Shown piece after piece: positions 44,770 through 53,691 of a stretch of DNA of 64,000 bases. Source of the DNA: Alteromonas mediterranea DE (lineage in GTDB: Bacteria; Pseudomonadota; Gammaproteobacteria; Enterobacterales; Alteromonadaceae). Below the pieces are notes generated by a model. It was not told the DNA's origin, searched no databases, and saw nothing but the letters and a program-made list of their open reading frames with translations. The position numbers and the translations under genes were made by a program. The DNA lies in assembly GCF_000020585.3 (NCBI RefSeq), contig NC_011138.3:1457193-1521192 (forward strand), given 5' to 3'. Positions within the stretch are counted from its first letter, which is position 1. Every line of letters begins with the position of its first letter.

Positions 44770-46035
44770 CTATTTCAAGGCAGTGTAGATAGCATGCGTT
44801 AACTTGCTTAACTGCTCCGCGGATATAACGTAGGGAGGCATAATGTATACCAATTTACCAAACGGCCTTATCCAAACACCCTGCTTCACGAAGTGACGTT
44901 GAATTTCGGCAACGTTAACGGGATTTACCGTTTCAACAACGCCAATGGCACCCAATACTCTTACATCAGCAACTCGCGGCAAGTCTGCACATTTTTCCAA
45001 CTCGCTTTGTAATTGTTTCTCAATAGCGGGAATTTGTTGCTGCCAATGGTTTTCATTAATAAGTGAAAGACTAGCATTGGCTACTGCACAGGCTAGTGGG
45101 TTACCCATATACGTAGGGCCGTGCATAAATACGCCGGGCTCGCCTTGGCAAACGCCTAACGCAACATCTTCTGTGCACAATGTCGCGGCTAACGTCATAT
45201 ACCCGCCGGTAATCGCTTTACCTAAACACAAAATATCCGGCGAGATACCGGCATGCTCACAAGCGAATAGCTTGCCGGTACGGCCGAAGCCGGTAGCAAT
45301 TTCATCACAAATTAACAGTACATCATACGTATCGCAAAGCTGCCTACAGCGCTTTAAATACTCAGGGTGGTAAATACGCATGCCGCCTGCACCTTGCACA
45401 ACAGGTTCTAGTATCAAGGCTGCCATGGTGTGATGATGCTTTTCAAAAATATCCTCTAAAGGCAAAATGTCATCTTCGCTAAAGGTTTGCTCGAAACGCG
45501 TTTGTGGGGCAGGCGCAAATATTTGTTTATTCAGCACGCCTTCAAACAAGCTGTGCATGCCATTCACGGGGTCGCAAACGCTCATGGCGGCAAAGGTATC
45601 GCCGTGATAGCCATTGCGCGGCGATACAATGCGCGATTTTTCAGGTCGCCCTTGGCATGCCCAATACTGAATAGCCATTTTAATGGCAACTTCTACCGAC
45701 ACTGAGCCCGAGTCGGCTAAGAACACGCGCTCTAGGCCAGCTGGCACCATGTTGAGTAAGGTTTTACAGAGATCTACCGCCGGCTGGTGGGTAATGCCGC
45801 CGAACATAACGTGAGAAAACGCCTCTATTTGTTTATGCGCCGCGTCGTTTAATACGGGGTGATTGTAACCGTGAATAGCCGCCCACCAGCTAGACATGCC
45901 GTCAATCAGTACTTCAGAGCTCGCTAAAGTAAGTTCAACGCCTTCTGCACCAACTACTTCATAGCAGGGAAGGGGGTTAACTGCACTGGTGTAAGGGTGC
46001 CAAATGTGTTGTTTATCAAATTCTATATTGTTCAC
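44770..46035 (-). CDS. bioA: adenosylmethionine-8-amino-7-oxononanoate aminotransferase BioA
   Basis: Transfers the amino group of S-adenosylmethionine to 8-amino-7-oxononanoate (KAPA to DAPA), the third step of the late biotin pathway. Family blocks include IWHPYTSAVNPLP, DGMSSWWAAIHGYNHP, YHGDTFAAMSVCDP, LICDEIATGFGRTG and the PLP lysine in LCLGKAITGG. The open frame extends to ATG 46095, but GTG 46035 gives the E. coli-like N terminus (nine residues before HIWHP) and leaves the divergent bioB promoter outside the coding region. The start is uncertain, because no good ribosome site precedes either. Confidence 0.93.
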   Translation of the reverse strand: MNNIEFDKQHIWHPYTSAVNPLPCYEVVGAEGVELTLASSEVLIDGMSSWWAAIHGYNHPVLNDAAHKQIEAFSHVMFGGITHQPAVDLCKTLLNMVPAGLERVFLADSGSVSVEVAIKMAIQYWACQGRPEKSRIVSPRNGYHGDTFAAMSVCDPVNGMHSLFEGVLNKQIFAPAPQTRFEQTFSEDDILPLEDIFEKHHHTMAALILEPVVQGAGGMRIYHPEYLKRCRQLCDTYDVLLICDEIATGFGRTGKLFACEHAGISPDILCLGKAITGGYMTLAATLCTEDVALGVCQGEPGVFMHGPTYMGNPLACAVANASLSLINENHWQQQIPAIEKQLQSELEKCADLPRVADVRVLGAIGVVETVNPVNVAEIQRHFVKQGVWIRPFGKLVYIMPPYVISAEQLSKLTHAIYTALK

Positions 46036-46062
46036 AAAATAACCATTGGTAAAGGTTTGCAA
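46028..46062. promoter_or_regulatory. candidate BirA (BioR-type) operator between bioA and bioB
   Basis: The right arm GGTTTGCAA (46054-46062) matches the BirA arm GGTTTACAA at 8 of 9, and the left arm TTGTTCACA (46028-46036) matches TTGTAAACC at 6 of 9. The spacer is 17 nt where 14-16 is usual. Its place, upstream of bioB and overlapping the bioA start, fits biotin repression of both genes. Confidence 0.5.
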
Positions 46063-46072
46063 TTGGTCAGAG

Positions 46073-46100
46073 TTGACAACTCGATATTGGGGCATAGACT
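46073..46100 (+). promoter_or_regulatory. bioB promoter
   Basis: TTGACA (46073-46078, perfect) and TAGACT (46095-46100, 4 of 6) with a 16-nt spacer; transcription would start near 46107, about 27 nt before bioB. The BirA-like site is 11 nt upstream of the -35. Confidence 0.6.
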
Positions 46101-46133
46101 AAGCCAGCAATAATCATTAGTAAAGGACAGTCA

Positions 46134-47258
46134 ATGACACTGGCTTATGCGCCTACAGCGCAAACGATAACTATTCGAAACGATTGGACCAAAGCCGAAG
46201 TAGAGGCTTTGTTTGCTATGCCATTTAATGACTTGCTGTTTAATGCCCAAGTAGTACATAGACAACATTTTAACCCGAATGAAGTTCAGGTAAGTACGCT
46301 TTTATCGATTAAGACAGGCGCATGCCCAGAAGACTGTAAATATTGCCCGCAAAGTGCGCGTTACGATACGGGCCTTGAAAAAGAGCGCTTGCTGGAAATT
46401 GAAAAAGTTATTCAGCGCGCAAAAGAAGCAAAGCAAGTTGGCTCAACCCGCTTTTGCATGGGCGCGGCGTGGCGAAACCCTCGCGATAGAGACATGCCTT
46501 ATATTTTAAAAATGGTGGAAGAGGTGAAAAGCTTAGGCCTAGAAACCTGTATGACGCTAGGTATGTTAACCCGAGATCAAGCCGTGGCACTAAAGCAGGC
46601 AGGGCTTGATTATTATAATCATAACCTTGATACCTCGCCTGAATACTATGGCGACATTATCACAACCCGCACCTATGAAGACCGCTTAAATACCTTAGAA
46701 AACGTGCGCGCCGCTGGCATGAATGTATGTTCAGGGGGCATTGTGGGTATGGGGGAAACGGTCAGTGATCGCGCCAGTATGTTAGTACAGCTAGCAAACC
46801 TTCCCGAGCAGCCACAAAGCGTACCCATTAATATGCTGGTGAAGGTAAAAGGGACACCGTTAGACAGCGTTGAAGATCTCGATTATTTTGAGTTTATTCG
46901 CACGATTGCGGTTGCCCGCATAATGATGCCTAAGTCCCATGTTCGATTATCAGCAGGGCGCGAGGCGATGAATGAGCAAATGCAGGCAATGTGTTTTATG
47001 GCGGGGGCAAACTCGATTTTCTATGGTTGTAAGCTGTTAACCACCTCTAACCCCGACACTCATGAAGATGTAATGCTGTTTAAAAAACTTGGTATCAACA
47101 CAGAGCGCACCCGCGATTATTCTGATGAAGCGCACCAGCAAGTGCTTGAGGAAGAAATTGCTCAACAGCAAGAGCAGGCCGAAGGCAGTAACGACTTGTT
47201 TATTGATGCAACCAAGCCTAAGGTAGCGGCAAAGCAACAACACGCTACGGAGGCTTAA
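46134..47258 (+). CDS. bioB: biotin synthase BioB
   Basis: A radical SAM enzyme that inserts sulfur into dethiobiotin. The 4Fe-4S ligands Cys64, Cys68 and Cys71 are in [13 protein letters not shown], and the second cluster region [23 protein letters not shown] and the Arg in [11 protein letters not shown] are present. It is 374 aa (E. coli 346 aa), with a C-terminal Gln/Glu/Ala-rich tail of about 30 residues. AAAGGA lies 7 nt before ATG 46134. First gene of bioBFCD; its TAA overlaps the bioF ATG. Confidence 0.97.
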   Translation: MTLAYAPTAQTITIRNDWTKAEVEALFAMPFNDLLFNAQVVHRQHFNPNEVQVSTLLSIKTGACPEDCKYCPQSARYDTGLEKERLLEIEKVIQRAKEAKQVGSTRFCMGAAWRNPRDRDMPYILKMVEEVKSLGLETCMTLGMLTRDQAVALKQAGLDYYNHNLDTSPEYYGDIITTRTYEDRLNTLENVRAAGMNVCSGGIVGMGETVSDRASMLVQLANLPEQPQSVPINMLVKVKGTPLDSVEDLDYFEFIRTIAVARIMMPKSHVRLSAGREAMNEQMQAMCFMAGANSIFYGCKLLTTSNPDTHEDVMLFKKLGINTERTRDYSDEAHQQVLEEEIAQQQEQAEGSNDLFIDATKPKVAAKQQHATEA

Positions 47259-48658
47259 TGGCCTTTAATTGGTTAGAAGATTCACTGAGCGCGCGGGCCC
47301 AACAAGGCTTGCTGCGCCAGCGCCATTGCCAGCAATACGAAAAAGACAGCATCATTTGTATTAACAATGAGCACTACCTGAATTTTTCCAGCAACGACTA
47401 CTTGGGCATGCGCCAGCACGAAGGCGTATTGCAAAGTTGGGTTGAGGGTTTGGCGCAGTTTGGCGGCGGAAGCGGTGCCTCGCCTCTAGTTACGGGGCAT
47501 ACGCAGGCCCATTTAGCGCTCGAAGCTTATATTGCCGATGGTTTGAAGCGGGAAGCGGCGTTGTTGTTCAACTCTGGATTTGCAGCAAACCAAGCTTTGT
47601 GTATGGCACTTTTTCCACACCTCTCACCTTCACCTAAGGCCGCAACAAATGGGCATATCGTTGCTGATAAGCTAATGCATGCGTCGTTTTTAGAAGGGGC
47701 GCAGTGTATATCTGAAAGGGCTAAGCTTCGCCGTTTTAAGCATAATGATCTTAGTCATTTAGAGAGTGTGCTATCGACAGTTTGCCATAAACCAGGCCCC
47801 ATTGAGAGTAAGAACGAAGGGGCTGATTCTGCTGCGGGTGCCAATATCTCATCAACTCAGCAAGATATTCTTATCGCTAGCGAAGGTGTGTTTAGCATGG
47901 ACGGTGACGTTGCGCCTTGCAAAGACATGGCTGAAATCGCCGCTAAATATAACGCGTGGTTTATGCTAGATGATGCACACGGTATGGGTGTATTGGGCGA
48001 TAACGGATTTGGTACTGTGGAAGCACTTAACTTAAGCCAACAACAGGTTCCTGTCGTTATGGGAACATTCGGTAAAGCGGTGGGTACGGCTGGTGCATTT
48101 ATTGCGGGAAGCCAAACCTTGATTGATTATCTGGTAAACTTTTCCAAGCACTATGTGTATTCCACTGCAATGCCGCCAGCACAAGCTGTGGCAACCTTAT
48201 ATTCACTCACTCATATTGCCAGCGATACCGCTCGTCGACAAACGCTAAATAATAATATTGCCTACTTCAGAGAATCGTTCCACAAACGTTTTGGACAGAC
48301 ACTTAAAGTAGGCGCGAAAAACGCCTCATCAAGTGAAATTGCTTTGGGCTCGTCGCAAAGCGCAATTCAGCCAATCATGGTAGGCAGCTCACAACGCGCA
48401 GTTGCGCTAAGTGAAGGGTTAAAACAACGGGGTATTTGGGCGACGGCTATCAGGCAGCCTACCGTACCGAAAAACCAAGACAGACTGCGGATTACCTTAA
48501 CGGCCAATCACACGACCCAAGATATTAATGTATTGCTTGATGCCTTTGAACTTTCAGTGAATAGTCTGGCGTTAAGTGGGCTAGCTGCAAAGAGAACAGA
48601 GGAAAGCGCAGTGAGTGCCGTAAGCGACCCAGATTCCGTCAACAAGAGCGAGATGTAA
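47258..48658 (+). CDS. bioF: 8-amino-7-oxononanoate synthase BioF
   Basis: PLP enzyme that condenses pimeloyl-ACP (or -CoA) with alanine to KAPA. Family blocks: NFSSNDYLGMRQHEG, GSGASPLVTGHTQAHLALE, EGVFSMDGDVAPCKDMAEIA, LDDAHGMGVLG and the PLP lysine in MGTFGKAVG. At 466 aa it is longer than E. coli BioF (384 aa) because of Ser/Ala/Gly-rich insertions around 170-210 and 350-370 and a C-terminal tail. These insertions lie between conserved blocks and do not disturb them. TAATG overlap with bioB and with bioC. Confidence 0.95.
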   Translation: MAFNWLEDSLSARAQQGLLRQRHCQQYEKDSIICINNEHYLNFSSNDYLGMRQHEGVLQSWVEGLAQFGGGSGASPLVTGHTQAHLALEAYIADGLKREAALLFNSGFAANQALCMALFPHLSPSPKAATNGHIVADKLMHASFLEGAQCISERAKLRRFKHNDLSHLESVLSTVCHKPGPIESKNEGADSAAGANISSTQQDILIASEGVFSMDGDVAPCKDMAEIAAKYNAWFMLDDAHGMGVLGDNGFGTVEALNLSQQQVPVVMGTFGKAVGTAGAFIAGSQTLIDYLVNFSKHYVYSTAMPPAQAVATLYSLTHIASDTARRQTLNNNIAYFRESFHKRFGQTLKVGAKNASSSEIALGSSQSAIQPIMVGSSQRAVALSEGLKQRGIWATAIRQPTVPKNQDRLRITLTANHTTQDINVLLDAFELSVNSLALSGLAAKRTEESAVSAVSDPDSVNKSEM

Positions 48659-49635
48659 TGATGCCAGCAATTCCCGCTGAAAAATCGCCTGTGTTGGCAG
48701 AGCCATTCAAAGCACCTGAAAGTAAAGCATTAAGTACTACAGCAGGAGTACATTTAAATAATGAAGGCGCTTTTGTAGCTGACAGGACTTCCGACGCTGG
48801 CGTTGCAGTTCAAGCTGAGGGTTCTGTTAACGCTAAAGGCACTTTCAAAGCCGAAGAGGCTAGTACTACTCCCGCAATTAATGAGCAGAACGTTGCACAT
48901 CGCTTCTCAAAAGCAGCAGTCAAGTACAACAGCATTGCATCTATTCAGCGTGTTATTGCCGAGCAAGCGTTAGCAAACTTGCCAAAGGCCTTGCAGGGCG
49001 AGGCCCTCGATATAGGCTGTGGGACGGGCATTCATACACAAGCGTTGGTGAAAAAAGGTGCAACGGCAACCGGTGTAGACATCGCCAAAGGCATGTTAGC
49101 GCAGGCTCGAAAAATGTACTCTGACCCCATTTTTGTTCAGGGGAGTGCCGTTGATTTACCGTTTGTTGATAGTGCGTTTTCAACGGTGTTTTCGTCTATG
49201 GCGCTTCAGTGGGTGAGCGATACACATCTTGTAGCCAACGAGATCGCGCGAGTGCTTAAAAGAGGCGGTGTTGCTGAGCTTGCCATTATGGTGGCTGGCT
49301 CGTTTAATGAACTGAGAACCGCGCGTAAAGTGGCGCAACTCTCGCAAGCAGACACCTTTATGCCAACAACATCCCATTGGTTAAACGGGTTCAAGCAGTC
49401 AGGCCTTGATTTGCAGCGGGTAATTACCAAGGATTATATCGATAGTCATAGCGACATAATGGCTTTACTGCATTCGGTAAAAGGCGTAGGCGCGGGTGAA
49501 ACCGGGCAAAAGCAGCCCCCGTTAACTCGCCGAGACATTAAGAAGCTGGCCATGGCCTATAGCAATATTACTGGGGTAGGCAGTAAGTTACCGCTTACCT
49601 ACCGTGTTAGTCATTTCAGATTGGAAAAACGATGA
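48658..49635 (+). CDS. bioC: malonyl-ACP O-methyltransferase BioC
   Basis: Methylates the free carboxyl of malonyl-ACP so that fatty acid synthesis can make the pimeloyl chain. The SAM-binding motif LDIGCGTGIHTQALVKKGATATGVDIAKGML and the block VFSSMALQWVSDTHLVANEIARVLKRGG identify BioC. It is 325 aa against 251 in E. coli; the first ~75 residues are a low-complexity Ala/Thr/Glu-rich extension that precedes AHRFSKAAVKYNS, the normal N terminus. Overlaps bioF by one base and bioD by an ATGA. An internal start after the extension cannot be excluded. Confidence 0.93.
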   Translation: MMPAIPAEKSPVLAEPFKAPESKALSTTAGVHLNNEGAFVADRTSDAGVAVQAEGSVNAKGTFKAEEASTTPAINEQNVAHRFSKAAVKYNSIASIQRVIAEQALANLPKALQGEALDIGCGTGIHTQALVKKGATATGVDIAKGMLAQARKMYSDPIFVQGSAVDLPFVDSAFSTVFSSMALQWVSDTHLVANEIARVLKRGGVAELAIMVAGSFNELRTARKVAQLSQADTFMPTTSHWLNGFKQSGLDLQRVITKDYIDSHSDIMALLHSVKGVGAGETGQKQPPLTRRDIKKLAMAYSNITGVGSKLPLTYRVSHFRLEKR

Positions 49636-50333
49636 AGCAATATTTCGTTACCGGGACAGACACTGAAGTGGGAAAAACCTACGTTACCTGTCAATTACTA
49701 CGCGCTGCAAATAACGCGTCGCTTACCGCCATAGGGTACAAGCCCATTGCCGCAGGCTGCGAGTTGGTGAATGGCGAGTGGGTAAATGAAGACGCGCTCA
49801 ATATTCAACAGGCGAGTGCATGCGCTAATGGACAGACACTTCCAATTAATGAAATAAACCCTATTGCATTAACACCGCCTATTGCACCGCATATCGCAGC
49901 TAATGAAGAAGGGGTTGCTTTAACCCATGAAAAGATAGCTGAAGGGCTTAATGCATTGGCAGCATACCGGCCTGACATTCTTCTGATGGAAGGCGCAGGA
50001 GGCTGGCGATTGCCACTTACAATAGGAAGCGATAACACGCCAACGCATTACCTTTCTGATGTAGTAAAAGCGCTAAAAATGGACGTGATACTGGTAGTAG
50101 GTATGCGTTTAGGGTGTTTGAACCACGCGCTTTTGACTGCCGAGGCCATTCGTGCCGACGGCTTAATCATTAAAGGCTGGGTAGCAAACGATATCACAGG
50201 CAACATGACACGATACCAAGAAAACTTGCGTTCACTTAAAGCCATGTTACCTGAACCGCTATTGGCGGAAATTCCCTATCAAACTGGCATTGAAGCCGGT
50301 ACGTTACTCAGCGCTATTGAGCAGCTTAGTTAA
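49632..50333 (+). CDS. bioD: dethiobiotin synthase BioD
   Basis: ATP-dependent carboxylase that closes the ureido ring of dethiobiotin. The P loop GTDTEVGKT is at residues 8-16, and KPIAAGCE, EGAGGWRLPL and VGMRLGCLNHALLT are the family blocks. 233 aa (E. coli 225 aa). Last gene of bioBFCD; its 3' end overlaps the convergent pepE gene by 30 nt. Confidence 0.96.
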   Translation: MKQYFVTGTDTEVGKTYVTCQLLRAANNASLTAIGYKPIAAGCELVNGEWVNEDALNIQQASACANGQTLPINEINPIALTPPIAPHIAANEEGVALTHEKIAEGLNALAAYRPDILLMEGAGGWRLPLTIGSDNTPTHYLSDVVKALKMDVILVVGMRLGCLNHALLTAEAIRADGLIIKGWVANDITGNMTRYQENLRSLKAMLPEPLLAEIPYQTGIEAGTLLSAIEQLS

Positions 50334-51026
50334 GTCATCGCCCGCGTGAATAGGCTTTTTCTCCTTGCCAACAAAGACAAAGCCGTCTTTTTCGCCAACT
50401 AAGGTAAGTTGGTTGTCGGTAAGACGTAACGCTGTCCCTTCGCGAATGGCAACAACCGGGGTCGTTGGGTTTAGCGTGGTAAATTCAGCTAAGCGCTGAT
50501 CGCGAGTTTCACCGTTGTGGCCCGGAGGTTGATAATCAGTGTAGTGAGGGTTTAATTGAAACGGCACAATATCCAGTGCATCAAAACTCGGTGGTTCGAT
50601 AATCGGCATATCGTTGGTGGTTCTAATTGATTGGCCACAAATATTAGAGCCTGCGCTCCAACCAATATAAGGCGTGCAGTCTGCTATGGCGTGCTTTAAC
50701 GGCACTATCAGAGCGTTGGCATAAAGCGTCGACAACAGATGAAAGGTATTGCCCCCACCCACCACAATGGCCTGGCCGTTTTTCTTCGCATTATTAACAG
50801 CCGTGGCAGGGTCTTCTAATGTGTGCAACCCAGTAACATTGCATTCTGGCAGCGCTTTAGACACAGCATCTAAATATTCATCGTAAGATTGTGTTACAGC
50901 GGCATAAGGAACAAATAGAAGGTCGCGTACATCGCCTAAGTGTGCAAAAATAAGCGCTCTAGCGTGTTCTAGATAGGCCTCGTCACCTTGACGAGAACTA
51001 CTTAACATAAGTACATGTGCGGTCAT
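50304..51026 (-). CDS. pepE: dipeptidase E (peptidase S51)
   Basis: A 240-aa serine peptidase specific for aspartyl dipeptides in characterised enzymes. The nucleophile Ser is in YIGWSAGSNICG, preceded by VVGGGNTFHLL, and the tail has LNPHYTDYQPPGHNGETRDQR, all PepE-type. ATG 51026 is preferred over the longer frame to 51059, with GGAG placed ahead of it. E. coli PepE is 229 aa. Converges on bioD. Confidence 0.93.
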   Translation of the reverse strand: MTAHVLMLSSSRQGDEAYLEHARALIFAHLGDVRDLLFVPYAAVTQSYDEYLDAVSKALPECNVTGLHTLEDPATAVNNAKKNGQAIVVGGGNTFHLLSTLYANALIVPLKHAIADCTPYIGWSAGSNICGQSIRTTNDMPIIEPPSFDALDIVPFQLNPHYTDYQPPGHNGETRDQRLAEFTTLNPTTPVVAIREGTALRLTDNQLTLVGEKDGFVFVGKEKKPIHAGDDLTKLLNSAE

Positions 51027-51119
51027 ACTAACTCCACAATTTTTCTGACGGCGTATCATACGTGAAACTAACCATAAAGTTTAGTCGCGCCCCGTCACTG
51101 CGTTAAAATAGGACATTGA

Positions 51120-51593
51120 ATGAAACAAACTACATCGGTGTTATTCGTATGCTTAGGGAATATATGCCGTTCACCCTCAGCTGAAGCGGTGTTTAGAAAA
51201 AAAGCTGCCGAGTCGGGTTTAAATATTTACATCGACTCAGCGGGGACCCACGGATATCATATCGGTAAGCCAGCAGATAAACGCTCTCAAGCTGCGGGTG
51301 TTGAGCGGGGCTACAGCTTTAAAGGTTTAAAATGCCGCCGCGTGGACGAAAGCGATTTCGAACGGTTCGACTATATTTTAGCGATGGACAACAGCAATCT
51401 TTCCAATTTACACGGTATGTCGCCAAGCCAGTATCACCATAAAATAAAACTCTTTCTAGACTTTGCCGATGTAGAAGAGCAAGAAGTGCCTGACCCTTAT
51501 TACGGCGGGAAAAGGGGCTTTGAATTGGTGCTAGATCTTATTGAAGAAGCGTCGGATGGGTTAATTGCCCATTTAAAACAAACGCAATCTTAA
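51120..51593 (+). CDS. low-molecular-weight protein tyrosine phosphatase
   Basis: A 157-aa phosphatase with the P loop CLGNICRS at residues 11-18 (nucleophile Cys11, Arg17) and the general acid Asp125 in VPDPYYGG. Length and motifs are of the ordinary LMW-PTP class. There is no exopolysaccharide gene cluster next to it, so a Wzb-like role is not suggested; it sits 15 nt before a B12-type permease gene, probably in the same transcript. Confidence 0.93.
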   Translation: MKQTTSVLFVCLGNICRSPSAEAVFRKKAAESGLNIYIDSAGTHGYHIGKPADKRSQAAGVERGYSFKGLKCRRVDESDFERFDYILAMDNSNLSNLHGMSPSQYHHKIKLFLDFADVEEQEVPDPYYGGKRGFELVLDLIEEASDGLIAHLKQTQS

Positions 51594-51608
51594 CGGGCGG
51601 GAAATACG

Positions 51609-52580
51609 TTGAATAGACGCACCGCCGTCACATTAGTACTTAGCACGGTACTTATTGCCCTCGTGATTAGTGTAGCGGGTATTATTGGCGTGCCGGGCTT
51701 GTCTGATACTACTGTTGAACTTAAACGTCATATCATCATACAGCTGCAAATACCGCTTATCTTAACTGCGGGCTTAGTTGGGGCGGCGCTTTCAGTAAGT
51801 GGCGCCACGCTACAAGTCGTGCTTCGAAACCCTCTTGCCGATCCAGGCATCATTGGTATCACAAGCGGCGCCAGTTTAGTCGCGGCACTTTTGCTGTTGT
51901 TAACACCCGCGTGGGCAGCATCCTACCTACACTACCTTTTACCTTTGGGGTGTTTTGTTGGTGCGCTGTTCACTACCTTTATCATCTATCGGTTAGCCAG
52001 AAAACTACTAGGGTCTTCCACAGCAGTTATTCTGGCTGGTATCGCTATATCTACCTTAAGCGGCGCTATTATTGCCTGGCTCTACATGTTTAGCGATGCG
52101 AATGCGCTGCGCAATTTGACCTTTTGGCTGATGGGCAGTTTGTATCAAACCAATTGGCTAATACTCTGCGTAGGCGGCCCGTTAATTGTTGTTTCCGTTG
52201 GGCTACAGCTTTATTTCGCGGGCGACCTTAATAAACTCTACGCAGGTGAGCTTGCGGCGAAAAGCAGTGGCGTAGATGTAGCAAAGCTTACCGAGCGCGC
52301 CCTAATAGCGTGCGCTATTGCAGTGGGCAGTGCTGTTTCAATGGCAGGTTCGATAGCGTTTGTTGGCTTACTAATACCTCATATTCTGCGCTTAGTTATA
52401 GGGCACAATAATCGTTACCTCCTTCCACTTAGTGCACTAAGTGGCGCAAGTCTTCTTATGCTGGTTGCATTTAGCTCTGAAGTGACACGGGCGATTACAT
52501 TGCCAGTGTCGATGGTAACCGCGTCACTAGGAGGCCCTTTACTCATTTGGGCGTTGGCAAAAGGTCAAATTAAAGGGTGA
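51609..52580 (+). CDS. FecCD-family ABC permease (BtuC-like)
   Basis: A 323-aa inner-membrane permease of the vitamin B12/siderophore class, with about ten helices (first at 7-25). Family blocks: LRNPLADPGIIGITSGASL, ILAGIAISTLSGAIIAWL, FWLMGSL, AGSIAFVGLLIPHILRLVIGHNNRYLLPLSALSGA. The similarity pattern points to BtuC (cobalamin). TTG 51609 is the only sensible start, with a weak GGCGGGA region before it. No btuF-type binding protein gene or cobalamin riboswitch is near. Confidence 0.88.
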   Translation: MNRRTAVTLVLSTVLIALVISVAGIIGVPGLSDTTVELKRHIIIQLQIPLILTAGLVGAALSVSGATLQVVLRNPLADPGIIGITSGASLVAALLLLLTPAWAASYLHYLLPLGCFVGALFTTFIIYRLARKLLGSSTAVILAGIAISTLSGAIIAWLYMFSDANALRNLTFWLMGSLYQTNWLILCVGGPLIVVSVGLQLYFAGDLNKLYAGELAAKSSGVDVAKLTERALIACAIAVGSAVSMAGSIAFVGLLIPHILRLVIGHNNRYLLPLSALSGASLLMLVAFSSEVTRAITLPVSMVTASLGGPLLIWALAKGQIKG

Positions 52581-52584
52581 GAGG

Positions 52585-53520
52585 ATGACAACACGAAATA
52601 CGCCATCAAAAAAACTGCTGCCCAAAGGCCAACATGATCGAAAAAGCGCGCAAGTCAGCGCTTACGACGATAACGCTAGTGAAGCTAGTGGCCCTAATGC
52701 TAGTGGTTTTAGTTACCTTTCAGAAAATGGGTTGAAAAATAGCACCGAAGAACGATGTGAACACGTGTTAAGTGTTACCAATGTAAATGTGGCTGCACGT
52801 CTTTTCGTCAAGAAGCTTGAAGCCCGTAAAGGCGAATGCATTCATATTATAGGTCCTAACGGGGCGGGTAAGTCTACGCTTCTACTTACACTGGCAGGTT
52901 TAATCAACCCCGATGCTGGTGAGGTTTCCCTTTACAACAAGCCAATGAGCCATTGGACGCTAGCGAGCCTTTCTAGTGTGCGCACGGTATTGGCACAGCA
53001 CAGTGAAAGCAGCTTTCATTTAACGGTAAAAGAGTATTTGAGCTTTTATACTGTTATTCAGCAACGCCCATTCGTTCCTGCGCTTTTAGAGAAAGCGCTA
53101 GAGGTATCAGGGTTTCTCGATAAGATACTCACCCGGCTATCTGGGGGCGAGCGTCAGCGCGTAGAGATTTGTCGTGCATTACTACAAATTTGGCCGCAGC
53201 TAGAGCGCGGTGAGGGAATAGTACTGCTAGATGAGCCCTTACAAGGGCTTGATATTCGACACCAGTACGCACTTGCTAGCCTTGTAAAAGCACTGTGCGT
53301 TAAAGGAAACACAATATTAATGACATCCCATGATATCGCATTGAGTGCTAATTATAGCGATAGCTTATGGATTATGCGCAAAGGTGAGGTGTTCGCTGCA
53401 GGTGAGCCCCGAGCGGTAGCCACACAAAACATTCTGGAAAAAGTCTTTGAATGTCATTTTGCTATAAGCAAGCACGATAACTTTCTAGAAATTCAAGTTT
53501 GCGCACCTATTTCCCTTTAG
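52585..53520 (+). CDS. ABC transporter ATP-binding protein (BtuD-like)
   Basis: The ATPase of the preceding permease. Walker A GPNGAGKST, Q loop (VLAQHSESSF), signature LSGGERQRVE and Walker B IVLLDEP are all present, and the length of the core fits BtuD (249 aa). The protein is 311 aa because of an N-terminal ~65-residue Ser/Asn/Lys-rich extension. The start lies 4 nt after the permease stop. Function as a B12 or siderophore importer is inferred from the permease partner. Confidence 0.88.
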   Translation: MTTRNTPSKKLLPKGQHDRKSAQVSAYDDNASEASGPNASGFSYLSENGLKNSTEERCEHVLSVTNVNVAARLFVKKLEARKGECIHIIGPNGAGKSTLLLTLAGLINPDAGEVSLYNKPMSHWTLASLSSVRTVLAQHSESSFHLTVKEYLSFYTVIQQRPFVPALLEKALEVSGFLDKILTRLSGGERQRVEICRALLQIWPQLERGEGIVLLDEPLQGLDIRHQYALASLVKALCVKGNTILMTSHDIALSANYSDSLWIMRKGEVFAAGEPRAVATQNILEKVFECHFAISKHDNFLEIQVCAPISL

Positions 53521-53691
53521 TAAATGTGATAAAGTGCTGTCAGCATTTATTTAGCTCCATTTTTTCATTAGGCTGAAGAATAAAGCGCGCTGTAGAACTT
53601 TTAGTTCAGTGCGTTACAGTCTATTTTTATTATAGATAAACCTTTTTTAGTAAAACGTTTGCCCTACGTTATTTTAATCAGGAGAACACCG

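Noticed and set aside
51594..51608. Cobalamin riboswitch before the BtuC-like gene
   Set aside because: Only 15 nt separate it from the phosphatase gene, which is too short for any riboswitch.
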